From positions 20,595,901-20,659,900 of the forward strand of contig NC_079979.1 in assembly GCF_029852145.1 (NCBI RefSeq): a stretch of 64,000 bases of DNA, written 5' to 3'. The translations under genes and the position numbers were made by a program. The notes under the pieces were generated by a model. It did no database searches. It saw only the letters and a program-made list of their open reading frames with translations, and was not told the DNA's origin. Positions 48,859 through 61,921 of this stretch are shown here, in pieces; within the stretch, counting starts at the first letter, position 1, and each line of letters starts with the position of its first letter. This DNA comes from Microplitis mediator. Its lineage: Eukaryota > Arthropoda > Insecta > Hymenoptera > Braconidae.

Positions 48859-51796
48859 TATTTTTTATTTATAAAATATATTTTTAAACAAAATAGCCAT
48901 TTTATTAAATTTATAAAAAGCCAATTATCGGAGAAAAATTAAAGCCTTGCCCGTCTGCCGGTCAATAACTGAATTACGGATTAAAATCTCTTGTGCGATA
49001 AGTTAACAAGCTGTACCGCGAATGCAATTAACTCGGTAATGCAGTTACACTCTCTCATGCTCTCGAAAGTCGATAGACGATGATGATGGGAGCAGTGGTG
49101 GTGTATTGCTGGATCCTGTTTTCAGATAAGTGAGTTCCCTGTCCAAAGTGACATTAATACATGTAAATATGCCAGTTTTTCGATAATAGAACGTTTAATA
49201 TAAATAGATGCTCGGACAGACAATTACTCAATATTCACGATAATTAATGCGATTTCCCAATTTCCCTATTTGAATAATTTCATATTAATAAACATGCAAA
49301 TTTTAAACTCTCTTTTATTTTTTATTTTCCTCTCATCGAATTTGTTACGTTATAATCGACTTAATTACTTGCATTTTTCCTACTAAATATCCTGGAAATT
49401 ACTCGTGCGCTCTATAAAAAAGCTTTTAAATATAATTTTATATTTTTATTTAATCAAAGTACTAAAATATTTTGCTTTATAAAAATATACTCAAGTTCTC
49501 TTTAGTTCTTTAAATTGGAATTGAGCTTAAACGATACAAGATATGAGAAAAATGTATACAAGTTATTTTAAGGGAAATTTTATTTTCTACAAAAAAGATC
49601 TCATTACTATTTTTCCTAAAGTTTATATTTTAAAAGTTACAGGTATTTTATTAAGTAAAAATTTTATGAGAACAAATTTATATGAAATTAAATTTTCTAT
49701 AATAAAAGTAAATAAATTAATTTTGATAAAATGAATAGTTGAAAAATTACAGAGAATTTAATAAAATTAATGAATATTAAAAAAGTAAATTTTCGACAAG
49801 ATTATTTTTGAAATAATAAAAAAGTATATAATAGGTCTATAAATTAGATTTAGTATATTACTAAAACACGTTAGCGTAAACTAATTGTCAAACAACCGTA
49901 TAAACAAAAGTTTATTTAATGACCACGAGTTTTTGTTTCTCGCAGCACACAAAAGTTGTCGTCTATTGTCCGTCGTCATGACGTGTTTTGTGCTCTCAGC
50001 TCTCAGTTCTCAGCTCTCAGCTCTCAGTTTTCATTGGGTTTTCTGGCACAGCTAGACATCTAGACACAGCAGCCAGCTCATTCGCCGCACAATACAACAC
50101 ACCGGGCAAAACTAGCTCAACTCGAGTGGGCAGGTTTGTCAGTGTAGAATAACTGAGTTAGTAGTTACTCGAGGCCGGGCTAGTTAGCTCACGGCTCACT
50201 GAAAAGTTAACGGACAGTACTATATTGTTTAGCAGCAGGGAAAGCCGAGAGTATTTAGGCCTCTCCTTCACCCGAGGGCTCCTCACCCCTTCCTCCAGCT
50301 AAAGCTCATACTGCTAAAGCTTTCCTACACTCTTACTTCTCCTGTACTCCTCCTGTACTCCTCCTGCACTCCTACACTCATCTCGGGAACGATGTGGTTA
50401 ACGCTGTTTTCAAACCACCGATGAGAAAGTGTGTAGAGGCTACACCTTGGACTTGAGTTTGCCTCCGAGTATTGTTGTTGTTCCAGTAGCACCACCACCA
50501 CCAGCACCAGCACCAGCACCAGTGTGTGGGTGATATACGAGAGAACACCAGGGTCACCTAACTTTTTAATGAACTCGAGAGGATCTCATTTCCCGCTACC
50601 CGACGATATTCATCAGACACAACATGTCACTTATCCTGATGGGCTTCTTTACATCTTGTTATATCACTATAATTAACAAAAAAAAATTATAATGATAATA
50701 ATATTATCAGAAGGATTCGAAAAAATATCTTGGTGTAATTACGTCCAGATGTACTAGATATAACCCAATTGAGTTCGGTATGCTGGCCAGGTTTCCCATT
50801 ATTTGTACAAACAAATAGATATGATGAGCATGAGGTATAAGATTGTAGGCTCGAAATTAACAGAATTGGCCGAGCGGTAATTCCCATCCGAATTTCCGAC
50901 CGGAATATTGTTCATCGGAATGTCCCTGCGGTCTTATACCGGCATGTCGTGGCAGCTATTAGCAAATGGCTCCCAGCGGTCAGTGTTTAGTAGCTTTAAG
51001 CTTAGCGTTTATACATACTTACCTCGATGCTCTTCATACCTACGGACCTTAATAAACTCGATAATTTCATTTTTATAATTAAAAATTTTTTTAAATTTAT
51101 TTAACCACTTGGTTTTACAATCAAGTCCAACAATCTCAGCATCAAATTTTATTATTTTTTTCTATAAAATAAAATTTTTTCAAGTATTGAAGATGGTTTA
51201 AATGAGTTATTAGACAGTTTTGCGATAGTGACGATTGAAAAATTCAATAGACGTCTCTATGAATTCTTCCGTAACTATGAATTCTATTCACAGACAAGTT
51301 TTGGTGGTATCTCAGACGTTAATTTGAATCACTGTCACGTCAACCGAAAGGGCCTTTCGAGCTACTCAATTTACCGTATCTCACCCAGTTGTATATGTAT
51401 ATATACATATATTTGATTCAATAGCAGTAGAAGTAAAGGTAGAGGTAGAGGTAGAGGTATGGTTATAGCATAGCTCACCACAGTCTCTCTGGGTGTACGA
51501 GCACGAGTTTCACAGCCTCAGGAAATAATTCGTATTTACATGAATATTGAATATGTACTCCTGGGGTGAAGGCGTTAGTCCATTAAATCAAATTACGTAC
51601 GCGAACCGCTAACCGCATCAAGTCACTACTACCGGGCAAGCACCCGGCAATCTTCTACTAACCGCCGATATCTCCTAACACTCTTCACACTCCTCACACT
51701 CTTTTCCCCAGACAACACCAATAGTATCAAAACTTTTGTCCCAACTCTAAAATAATCAATAGAATCAAAACTTACTGCTATCATACACGAGTTTCA

Positions 51797-52006
51797 ATAT
51801 TATTTAAATAATACAGCGGTTTGTAATTTACTCAGTCTGGTGATCTGATCATTCGTATCGCTTCGAATATCTCGTTGATCTATAACAGAAAACCGTCTAA
51901 TTAGATTTTGTGGATTGGTAGTTTGCGAGCAGACGGTATTGACGAATCCAAATTCGTTACGTTCTAAACTATCTCCGGGCATGACACGTTCTGTGACTGA
52001 TCCTCA
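51797..52006 (-). pseudogene. Protein-like minus-strand open frame (unrecognised)
   Basis: A minus-strand frame, open from about 52006 with an ATG at 51982, encodes about 60 residues of balanced composition (GDSLERNEFGFVNTV, NLIRRFSVIDQRDIRS, DQITRLSKLQ). No simple repeats are involved. It stops in AT-rich sequence at both ends and has no recognised domain. It could be a remnant of a transposon or nested gene, or chance. Confidence 0.22.
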
Positions 52007-53499
52007 ATACCACCAGGGCAATCTGATAAATTCTAATGAAACATGGTCTAAAAAAATTCTAGATCAAATTTTTTAATCTGCAGCTTCGATTTTTATTTTA
52101 TAAAAATAAAATAAAAATATTTAATTGATTTGACGTCATTTATGACCTACTTTTATCACTACATTTCATTTCATTTATTTTATTGAATCATGACGTTCGA
52201 TAATTTTAAAAAATGATTAATTGCTTTTTGTAAACCACTAAAAAAAAAAAAATATTATTATTTTTCCATCAAACTGTCGTAATTAACTGCAATTCAACTT
52301 ATCGGCTAATTACTTTTAGATTTAATTCTTAAGACATTAATAATTTCTCTCGACGATAAAATAAATTGTTATAAATAAATAATAATATGTACAAACGATT
52401 ATAAGTTGGGAGTATCCAATTATGCATTACATATGTTATCACTGTCGAAACTCGAGCATGCGAATAGTGTCCGATATAACTGTAACGAATGTACATATAT
52501 GTTTCTGCGGAATGGGGGTTAAAGTTATTCGAGATACTGGGGACAGACGCGCGGCTGTTGCCGACAGAAACGCATTACCACGTTTCACCAGCCTGGTTTA
52601 ATTAAACTATTGCTATACATATATAGAATTGGAAGATTAAAGAGCCAGCGACGTGTTCTCGCCACCGGAACCATTTTTTTTTTTTCATTTTTTTCGTCAT
52701 ACACATATCGGTTCCCATATTTTTCATCAATTCAACATCACCATTTAAACTTATGGTTGATGAAAACTATCAAAACTTATTTGTGATCAATAGTGAAAAA
52801 AAAAAGAATTTATACATGTATTTTTTAATTCTCTCGTGAATTTGAATTTAAAATTTTACCTCTTTTAAATAAATCCATTTAATTAAATTATTTTATCTTA
52901 ATTAATAGTGACGCTTTGTCAACTAAAATAATTTACAACTTAATTAAATTTAAATTACCAATTACCAATGACAATGCGTGAGTTATTTTTACTTATTAAC
53001 ATTGTATTTTTTCAAAATTATACGAATCTGGTGAATAATTTATCAAAGATAATTAACAACTTAATTATCTCAAAACAAAAGAGAGCTTTTGACAAATTTC
53101 ACACACGAGCTGCTGATACTAATTTATTTTAAATAATTATATTTATCTTTTTTATTTTATGTTTTTTTTTTGTGATTTCTGTGATCAATAGTCTGGTTGT
53201 TGATAAAATATAATGAGTAAAAGAACTTTGGGCAGGTGAAATCGAGCAAAGCGTTGATCCATATGCGATTATATCTCCAATTAAACTTGGACGGCAATAC
53301 GCACACGTTGCGAAAGCTTCAGCGTAACGAACGGGATAATTTGAAACAATTCTGTTAAATCACATTCGTTTACCGCCTCGTCGATTCCCACACGTCTCTA
53401 ATAATGATGACAATCCGCGGCGATTTTAAACTAAAACTCAAAAATAAATTACTCTCGTCTCATTAAATAATTATTATATTTGTTCCCATTTTAAACACA

Positions 53500-54932
53500 C
53501 ACAGTAAAAAATATTGTGTATCTGTGTTAAAAACGGTCCGTGTTAAATTTTTTGTGTTGATTATTTTGTGTTAAATCAACACAATTCTTTGTGTTACTTT
53601 AAAATTTTCAATCGATCTCCTATTCAACACTTTAAAAGTGTTACCTAGTACAAAAATCGATATTATCAACATTTATTAAGTGTTACTTTGAAATCAACAC
53701 AAAAAAAGTGTTGAAACGACAGTTGAATTGTTTTAAAAAAAAAAAGTTTTCCTTCTATTCATGCGGGAAGCGCCATTAAGCATCAGTTTTGCTTGGTTAG
53801 TTATTATTTTTGTGACATTGATTTTATTTATTTTCAATTGGACATAAAAAAATTAAGTTGACAAAGTTCATGATTCGTATAGTTTAAAAAAAAAAAAATA
53901 TTTAAAAAATTGCATCTGTAGCTTTTTTACTTTTCTACATGCGCATATTTTTATTTTTTTTTCGTAATTGATTTGTTGATAAAAAAATTGAAAAATTGTT
54001 AACTGTCCGCTAACTTTAGGATGATGTTTACTATCACAAAATAGTTAAATGTTAAATAATAATTGTTGACACCTTTGATAACCTAAAAATAATCCATGGT
54101 ACAAATATAAAAGTTAACATTTTTTTTGTGTCACCATTAACATTTAAATTTGGAAAATCCAAAAGTGCACGCCTCGAAAGCTCATGTTATGTTTTTTTTT
54201 AAAGTTAAATTTCGAATAAAATTGAATATCCCGCTCTTTTCCCATAGAAATTTCCATGGTAAATATACGGTAATAAATGTAAAAAAAAATAAATAAGGAG
54301 AACATTCCTAATGAAAAATGGCGGCAGTGTGTGTTTATTTACATGTAAGATTGCCGGTTTTAACTGTAATGATTTATTTTTAAAAAAACGAGAAGGCCTA
54401 CAGTAGTGATTTTCGAAAGGAACCTTCTTTGCTTATTTCTGAAAATTTTGAAAAAAAAATTAAGTAGTTTCGTCAAGTCGTTCTCGAGATATCCGTACCA
54501 CGCCGTTTTTTTGAACCACAGACTAATGTACGTCCACGATAAATTTTTTTTAATGAACTTTTTTTTATATTAATACATATTAAACAAATTAAAAAAAGTA
54601 TCAGGATTATTTATTAGTGTTTCAGCTTTATATTGATGTGCTTTTCATAATGTGTAAGAGTAATAGAAAAAAAATATATGTACTTTAATGAGTGGAAATC
54701 GTGTGACCTTGACAGGTTGGTTATAAAGCACAACCTCTCCGCTTCGCTTCCGAGGCGTGCAAAAGTGTTGAAGTTACTTCTTATATTACTCGAATTTTGT
54801 GTTGAAATTTTAACACAAATTTTGTGTTTAAATTCAACACAAATAGTCTGTGTTGAAAAATAACACAAATATTGTGTGGACCGTTTCTAACACACAAATT
54901 GTGTTGATTTTAACACAATATTTTTTACTGTG
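53500..54932. mobile_element. Family C MITE, long copy (1.43 kb)
   Basis: Ends CACAGTAAAAAATATTGTGT and the inverse ACACAATATTTTTTACTGTG are a perfect 20-bp match. CA borders each side, a possible 2-bp duplication, though CA-rich flanks make this uncertain. Both subterminal zones are rich in GTGTTAA / TTAACACA and TTGTGTTGA / TCAACACAA motifs in alternating orientation. The ~1.1-kb centre is unique AT-rich DNA with a small GC-richer patch near 53760 and no recognised coding region. Confidence 0.88.
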
Positions 54933-55696
54933 CAAAACGTAATCAATTAGCGTTTAAAATTCAAAAAAAAAAAAATTTCGCTCAGGTTATTCCAAGATGA
55001 TACAGTTTTAGTGTACTTTGATTTTTCACCAAGTCACTTTTGAAATAAAATTACGCTGTATAAAGTAAACTAATACAATCACCGAAATGGTATTGGGTCA
55101 TGGTATGACCTTATTACCAAAGTTACTAGTAGATCGGGTACAACTAAAATCTAGTGGTTTTCGTAGTAGGTTTAAAGGACTTGAGAAAACTCAACCAAAG
55201 TTATATTATCGAATATCACAAAGTTACCGCCTAATATATTTATATATATAAATAGAGCGAGAGGCAGAGAGAGTTCTGTAACGTTGGCTCGGCGAAAGCA
55301 CACGATAGACCAGTGGTTCGTAGTTAACGTTGATTTACAGTAATGTGCCTTGCAACATTAACAATCTCTAATGGTTATACATTGCACTAATTATATACAT
55401 ACACGGAGTATTCCGATTTCAAATTTATTGCGTCACCCTACCGAATCCCACGACTAATTCACTGTAATCGATATTCATGCTATTCCCGTTTAAAGTATGC
55501 TAAATATTAAACTATAGATTTATACATTACGTTATTTAATCCCATTGTAATGCAAAAAAAACGTATGATAATAATTGACAAAGTTCTCGTATTTGCATTT
55601 TAAAGCTGGCAAGAATAAAAAGTTAAAACTGTATGGTATATTTAAATTTTTCATTGCTTAATGTTTATTTAATATTGTATTTTTAAACTTCCGCAG

Positions 55697-55870
55697 ATAA
55701 TGGCCGAGACTCGCCACCGGAGCCAGCACCTCCGGAAGTCCCGCCACGTGGTCCTTCTTTGCTAGCGACACACACTATACGTGCCGTACAGCAAAATCGA
55801 AACGGATGTCCTGGAAACGCTGCTGGATTCAACTTGCCGTCGGATGACGCACAGTCGGAAGCTTATTCGG
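55697..55870 (+). CDS. Exon (174 nt) with proline-rich SH3-ligand motif, teneurin-like protein
   Basis: Acceptor ACTTCCGCAG ends at 55696; donor GTGAGT starts at 55871. G+AT gives Asp, then NGRDSPPEPAPPEVPPRGPS, a LLATHTIRAVQQNRNG segment and GFNLPSDDAQSEAYS, with one base left over. PEVPPR matches the class II SH3-ligand pattern PxxPxR. I recall a closely similar APP-D-VPPR-N-P stretch in the cytoplasmic N-terminus of Drosophila Ten-m, preceding its membrane segment; this is the main basis for the teneurin assignment. If that is correct, the protein acts as a synaptic-partner and axon-guidance receptor, with this part in the cytosol binding SH3 adaptors. Phase 1 at both ends. The diagnostic membrane, EGF and YD-repeat exons would lie beyond the window. 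Confidence 0.88.
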
Positions 55871-57314
55871 GTGAGTTTCATTTTATTTTTTCAAAAATTA
55901 AATAAACTTAATTCAAGGTAATAATTACGTTGTTTCAACAATTAATTAATTTGAAAAGTAAATAGATGATGAGTCAAAAAAAAAATAGCTATAATTTTAC
56001 GAAAGAGTCTAAGTAGATCTGGTAACAAGGAAGTCCACAAATGAGGCCGGACATGAGAAAAGTACTGGTTTTAAATTTAGTTAAAACTAATGGAGCATAC
56101 TCAGAGTCTGCATTAACGCAGCTTTTCCCACGTAAATTCATAGTAAATATACAAACACACACCTAGACTCCTACTGCTACGAAATATACTCTGAGTACAT
56201 ATTTGTTTCTGTATATTTCTCTATGTAAACCATTAGTATATTACTGAGTGTAACTAAACAACCATTTGCGTGAATTAAATGTGATGGAAAAGCAGTTTTG
56301 GTGTGTAACTATATATAATATGAGTCTGTTTGTATATTTCATGGACAGAGAATAGAGGAATATTTTATATGAATATGCCTAGAGAATTCAATACAAATAT
56401 ATATAGATGTATATGTATATGATTTTGATTAATCAATTTACATAACGCCGCTCTCGATTCACAAAAGCCTCATAAACAGCTCAATAGTTTGCGAATACGC
56501 TTTGATATATATGATCGTTTAGTGACAGTTGTGACGGCCGGACGTTATTATTCGTTTGTTAATTATCGATAAGCTTTAATTATTTTTTAAAAGTCGATAT
56601 TTAACATTCAGTCATAATTTCTCATTTACTCTGACCCCTTTGTAGAATAAATTTATCGATTACTTGATATTGTTATAAAATAACTTAAATTGATCTCATC
56701 AGATTATAATATTATAAGCATTTGTATTCATAGAGTATACTCATCAACAACGGAACTCATTAATGCTCATTACTTTTACTCTAATTCCTAAACAAAATGA
56801 GAAACATGAGGTTGTAAATGAAGCCAGTGAAATAATTAGTGATTTAGGTCAAATGACGCGCTCATCCAATCATTTCCAGCAACTCTCATCAATTAAGTAA
56901 TCAATTTAATGGAATAATCCCTCAGCTTTTTTTTATAATTTATCTTTTTACTAACGTCATTTAATTCAGCGTAATGCAAGTACAAAGTTTTTTATAAAAC
57001 TAAAATAATATCTGGCATTTCCATATTTTAAATAAATAGTCTTTCCGGAAAAAAGCGCCCGCGAGATACGCGAGATGGGTTATTTCTTCAGGTAAAGGAC
57101 ACCTGCAAGAAAAGATTAAATTATGAGGCGAATATTTATAAAAGTGAGCTTTTTAGTCCCCAGAGCTCGGGACATAAAAATATTTCCTGCTAACAATAAA
57201 TTGGAAAGTTTTTCTAGTAGAGAAATTAAACTGTCAATGGGTCCCGAGCGGATGGGGAATGTCACGTTAGCAGTTTTTGTGTTTCAAACTTTTAGTTTTA
57301 GTTCTGTTTTTCGA

Positions 57315-57339
57315 AAAAAAAAAAAAAAAAAAAAAAACT
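57315..57339 (+). repeat. Poly-A tract
   Basis: About 24 consecutive A residues with no clear retroposed body upstream. Confidence 0.9.
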
Positions 57340-58187
57340 GAGGCTACAGTGGGTTAATTGGAGTAAAGTTTGAGTTAAATAAGGATGCGTGATTGCATGA
57401 AGAAAAGTTGATAAAAATTAATAAAAAAAAAAAAGACGGTCATTCACAACTAAGTAATGGAAAACTATTATGGCCTAGATAGCTTCTCTACAACTTCCTT
57501 TGCTATAAAGTGTAATCGGACGGAAAGACGAGCTTCACGATCAAATCGCCGCGTAGTTTAAACTTTCTCATGGCTCTTGGACATTCGACAGCCATGCAAC
57601 CGTAAATGCTGTCGTTTTATTACCCTTCCTCGGGTCTCTTCTCCTCTATCAGGTTTCCCAGTGCTTTTAGCATTAATTAAAAAAATATAAAATTAATTTC
57701 CATTAAAGAATTGTAAATTCTAAAGCTTTAATTTTTTTAGCTCAGAAGTAAAAACTAAATTTTATTAAAAACGTCTTGCGAGGAAAATTGCTTGATAATT
57801 TTCCATTGCCGTACCTCGGATAGTATTTTCGCAAGGATATCTAGAGCCGCAGGCAAACATCCACGACATTTAAGTACATCATATTTTGCAACGTCCAAAT
57901 AAACTACGCCTAACCCCCAGTGCACGTTAGACGGTCTAATCCCTTGGCTGGATACAGCCGCAACAGCCATACTAGCTCTCTATCTCTCTCTTTCTCTCTA
58001 ATACTCTCTACCTCGAGACCCAGACTACTCAACTCTGTTCTTGTATAGATGTGTTCGTGGAGAGCACACAAGACCCGGGCACTGAAATTCACGTCTAGAG
58101 CGTCTAGTATCACCGCTGATTACTTATAGCCTTATACAACTACCAGTACGTTAATTCCCGCTTTGTTAATTTTATCTCTCCTCCACC

Positions 58188-58215
58188 ACTACAACTACAA
58201 CTACAACTACAACTA
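58188..58215. repeat. (ACAACT)n microsatellite
   Basis: About four to five units, followed by short CAA repeats to about 58240. Confidence 0.9.
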
Positions 58216-58375
58216 CTTATACTTCCAACAACAACAACACACAGCGTACAACAATCTCTGGACACTTAAAAGCTTGTTGTTTAAAATTTCCCACATGAGT
58301 ATCATCCTTGTTTCATGCTTGGTTAATATTTTCTCATGCTTTTCATAATAAAGACAGGGTAAAATAATTTTATTG

Positions 58376-58759
58376 CACAGTAAAAAAGGATTCGTCAAAA
58401 TCAACACATACCGTGTGTAAAACGAACGTTTTACACTTATTCATATGTTACTTTAACATGTTTCGAGTGTTAAAAAAAGTTACACACGTATACGTTAAAA
58501 ATAAAAATTTTCCAAGAATTCTTTTGTGATACTCGACATTGTTTTTAACATATTTTGTGTGTTGATTTCATAGTAACATATAAAAAGTGTTACTTTCGAA
58601 TAAAATGACATTTTTGTGTGTTAAAAAATCAATCGATTGCGACAGTTCAAACAAGATAAATACCGTGTGTTAAATTGACACACAAAAGTGTTAAAAATTC
58701 AACACTCAGATTTTTAACACACGTTTTTTTTACACTTTGACGATTCGTTTTTTACTGTG
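58376..58759. mobile_element. Family C-related MITE, short copy (384 bp)
   Basis: The ends are CACAGTAAAAAAGGATTCGT and onward against an inverse with one or two differences (CACAGTAAAAAACGAATCGT read from the right). TG borders both sides, a possible 2-bp duplication. The interior repeats GTGTTAAAA / TTAACACA and a central AACACATT-like zone. It shares the tip and motif class with the 1.43-kb family C element, but the bases after CACAGTAAAAAA differ, so it is a sister subfamily rather than a simple deletion. Confidence 0.9.
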
Positions 58760-58930
58760 TGAGATAGATAAAAATTTATAAAATGATTAAAAACACTTTC
58801 GAATAAACATCAATCATTATTTCAACAAATATATTGTAAGCCGACACTATCTCCCTGAAATCATAGTGCCAGTATATCTGGTAAACAATGTTAAGTCACG
58901 AAAAGTGCATTTCTGGAATCCTAGATTGCT

Positions 58931-58948
58931 AGAGAGAGAGAGAGAGAG
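58931..58948. repeat. (AG)n microsatellite
   Basis: About nine AG units. Confidence 0.92.
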
Positions 58949-61342
58949 TATACAGGAGCGTGTACCTGTGGCACAAACGTCGCGTGATGCGTCGCCCTCT
59001 ATAAATCAAGAGTGTCGGTGTTGGTTCCACCCTTATATAGCCAAGCTCTTTGGCGAGCTCTGGCACATTCTTCCTCTGCTCGGTGGTATAGCTAGTATAG
59101 CTGTATTTCGGTGTAGTTGTAGTCGCTGTTGTACATTCACCGCACCTACATAACTCAAACTGTCCATAAGAGGTATACGCGCTAAACTCTGAGATTTAAC
59201 TGCCGACCTTATCGTACACCAGACAACAATGACGTCACTTGTTCTCGTATCATTTATTAACGGTTATACACACGCTAAATTCATTTTACCCTTAAATATT
59301 TATCATCAGGAAATTTAAATTAAATAACTTTTTTTTTATCTCACAATTAATCTGACGCGAATGTGGGCAAGTCATTGCTATTACTATTACTATTACTATT
59401 ATTATAATTAAATACATATATGGAGCAAATGTTTAGTCGGAATACGTAGAATATCCCATTAAGTACACGTGTATAAATACACAGGAATCATAAGCGCGAG
59501 TCACGGCAGGTTATGCTCGGTGTAAAATCCCATACTATGGTTATATGATTACGTGTTAAAGTTACGATCGTTGGCATCAGTAAATCATTACATAAGCTAC
59601 GATAACCGCATATAATAGTTGACTCTAATCGCTATTCAAAGCATGTTTTGCGTATACACGGTGCCCGCTAACTCGTGTAATCTTCCACAAGTCTCAAGAA
59701 TAACCGACAAAATTAATTTGTGCCGTGGTAAAAGCTTTCAAAATATATCTTTTAAATTATAATCAAAATTATTTATTACTCGATTACATTTTTTCTTTTT
59801 TTTTTTTTTTTTTTTTCATTTTCGTATTATTGATTAGAAAAATTATAAATAATAAAAATGAATCTTTGGGTAGCGTGTTTCTTAGTGTCATGGGACACGA
59901 GAGACATTTCGAACCAAAAGAAATCCACGAGACCCGGGAGGATAAAACCAGAGATCTCGTGTACCGCAGTCGCTAAAACGAGCTGAGTATTATTATCAGG
60001 GGGTACTAGAACTTTATATATTTTTGCATATATAACTGCAAATTAGAAATAATTATTGTTAGACCCATGAGAAGAAGGTTAGTTTGTATTTTAGATAACG
60101 TTTCTCTAGCTTTACTGTATTTTCTCAATTATCGTTGCCCATAAGATTATTGGTTTCCAAAAATAAATTTAAGTACTCACTTTTCAAATGGCATCGGTCA
60201 TAATTAAAATAAACTGCTTTCTCCGGAATGCAAAATCACTTTAAATGCTTAAAAAATAATACAAGTGATATAAAATTATTATGATTATTTGTAAGGCATT
60301 AAATTTGATCTCTTTTTTATCGCATGATCACGAATAGAAATGTTGATAAAAAAAACTAAAAGTATCACATAGCCAGTGAAGGATTGAGAATGGGGCAAAT
60401 CCATTAAACCTTGTAACGACGAAAAACAATGGTGGATGAAAAGAGGTCCAAGAGGAATTCAATTACATTACCAGACGTTTTTCTCGAGATTTTTTTTTAT
60501 ACTAAAACCATTAAGGGATTAGGATCCAGCTACTGCTAGCTGTGACCAGTCACGACACTGAAAATAGCCTTTATCATTTTCCCGTTGACTCGATTAACCA
60601 ACAGACCAATGTTTCAGCTCATCCATGCGCTTCAGCTCGATATCCGAGGGCTAAAATTATCCGAGCTTAATATTTTCATTTCCAATTTTCATTTCCAAAA
60701 AATAATCCTTTCACTCTAATAATTACTTTAATTACTTAACATCACGTGACCCAAATCTTTGAACGTGTACATAAAAGCGTACGCTTTGTGAATAATATAA
60801 TCACTGGAATAAAGACTAAATGCATTACCTCGAAAATGAAAAAAAAAAAATAATAATAATAATATGCAGAATAAAGACTCATTATAACGTTATTCTTTCA
60901 TGGGTACGTAGCTTTTATCCGGCATATAAGGATACATTATATTAAAGTTTACGAGAAACTGGCCCATACGTATTCTGTGATACTTGACGTGACCACTGAC
61001 GAGCACTTAACGGCGACATAAAGAGAACACTCATAATATCCCTCCTGCGTTGAGTAAAATACCCATAAACTCGTGATATGCCACCAAGTTATGCCCTCAC
61101 ATTATTATAATACTTTCAATACATATCTATATCTATGTTACTTTTCGTTAGCGAGATCATAAGTTTGATATCGTCTGGTTCGTTTATGTCACCATTAACT
61201 CGATGATGAAAGTGGCCTTAATAAAAAAAATAAAAAAATATATATAAAGCGAAAATAGGATTGAAAATAAAAAAAATTACCGTAATGATATTTTTCTATG
61301 ACCACAATTTAAATTTTTCAGAGAACATTATTTTCTGTGATA

Positions 61343-61921
61343 CACTGTAAAAAGAGCGGTGTTAAAAATGGACTCATTTTAACTCCACCCGGTGTTAAAA
61401 TAAAATTACACCGGTGTAGGAGGAGTAATTCACCGATGTTAAAAATACCGGTGTTAAATCAGGGTAACTGGTGTAAAAGCGTAGTAGAATCGGTGTAAAA
61501 GCGGGGTAACCGGTGTAAAAGCGGAGTAATGCCGGTGTAAAAGCAGGGTAAACTGCGTCCGCTTGGAGTATTAACTTTAAAGATTATAAAACACAAAAAA
61601 TGTCAGTTCTCTATGAAAATTAATAAAGAATATTATTTATTAACAAGTGTAGTGATCGAGTAAGTAAAAATATTCACAAAGTAAAATATTTTAACATCGG
61701 TAAAGTATATCTACACCGGCGGTGGCGTTATTTTAACACCGGTCTAGAATATTTACACCAGCAGCAGTGTTATTTTAACACCGGAGAATTTTTTTTAACA
61801 CCGGTACAGAATATTTACACCGGCAGCGGCGTTATTTTAACACCGCTTTCGGGGGTAAATTTAACACCGATAATTTTAACACCTACACCGATTGGACTTA
61901 CCCCGGTGATTTTTCACAGTG
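61343..61921 (+). mobile_element. Family A MITE, copy 4 (579 bp)
   Basis: CACTGTAAAAAGAGCGGTG at the left, TTTTTCACAGTG at the right (one change from the consensus end), with TA on both sides (61341-61342, 61922-61923). Module order and the extra right-arm GGAGAATTTTTTTTAACACC block match copy 3. The central block is highly conserved. Same orientation as the other copies although over 42 kb away from the nearest one. Confidence 0.92.

Larger units (their letters stand above)
47707..55696 (+). other. Intron, 8 kb
   Basis: Donor GTAACA at 47707; acceptor TTTTAAACTTCCGCAG ending at 55696. The first kilobase is a family G MITE (47716-48858) containing a nested foldback element (47834-48323). Then follow AT-rich unique sequence, a CTCAG-type simple stretch near 49996-50030, CCACCA/CAGCAC repeats near 50490-50521, AGGTAG repeats near 51434-51460, a minus-strand protein-like frame (51797-52006) and a family C MITE (53500-54932). 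Confidence 0.7.

Noticed and set aside
50862..50935. tRNA-like stretch beginning TTGGCCGAGCGGTAATTCCC
   Set aside because: The D-arm-like words occur, but no acceptor stem, anticodon arm or T-arm with GGTTCGA could be paired around them.
57755..58113. Minus-strand open frames in a moderately GC-rich stretch
   Set aside because: Two overlapping short frames with no domain, one running through a CTCTCT-rich low-complexity run; no splice or start context.
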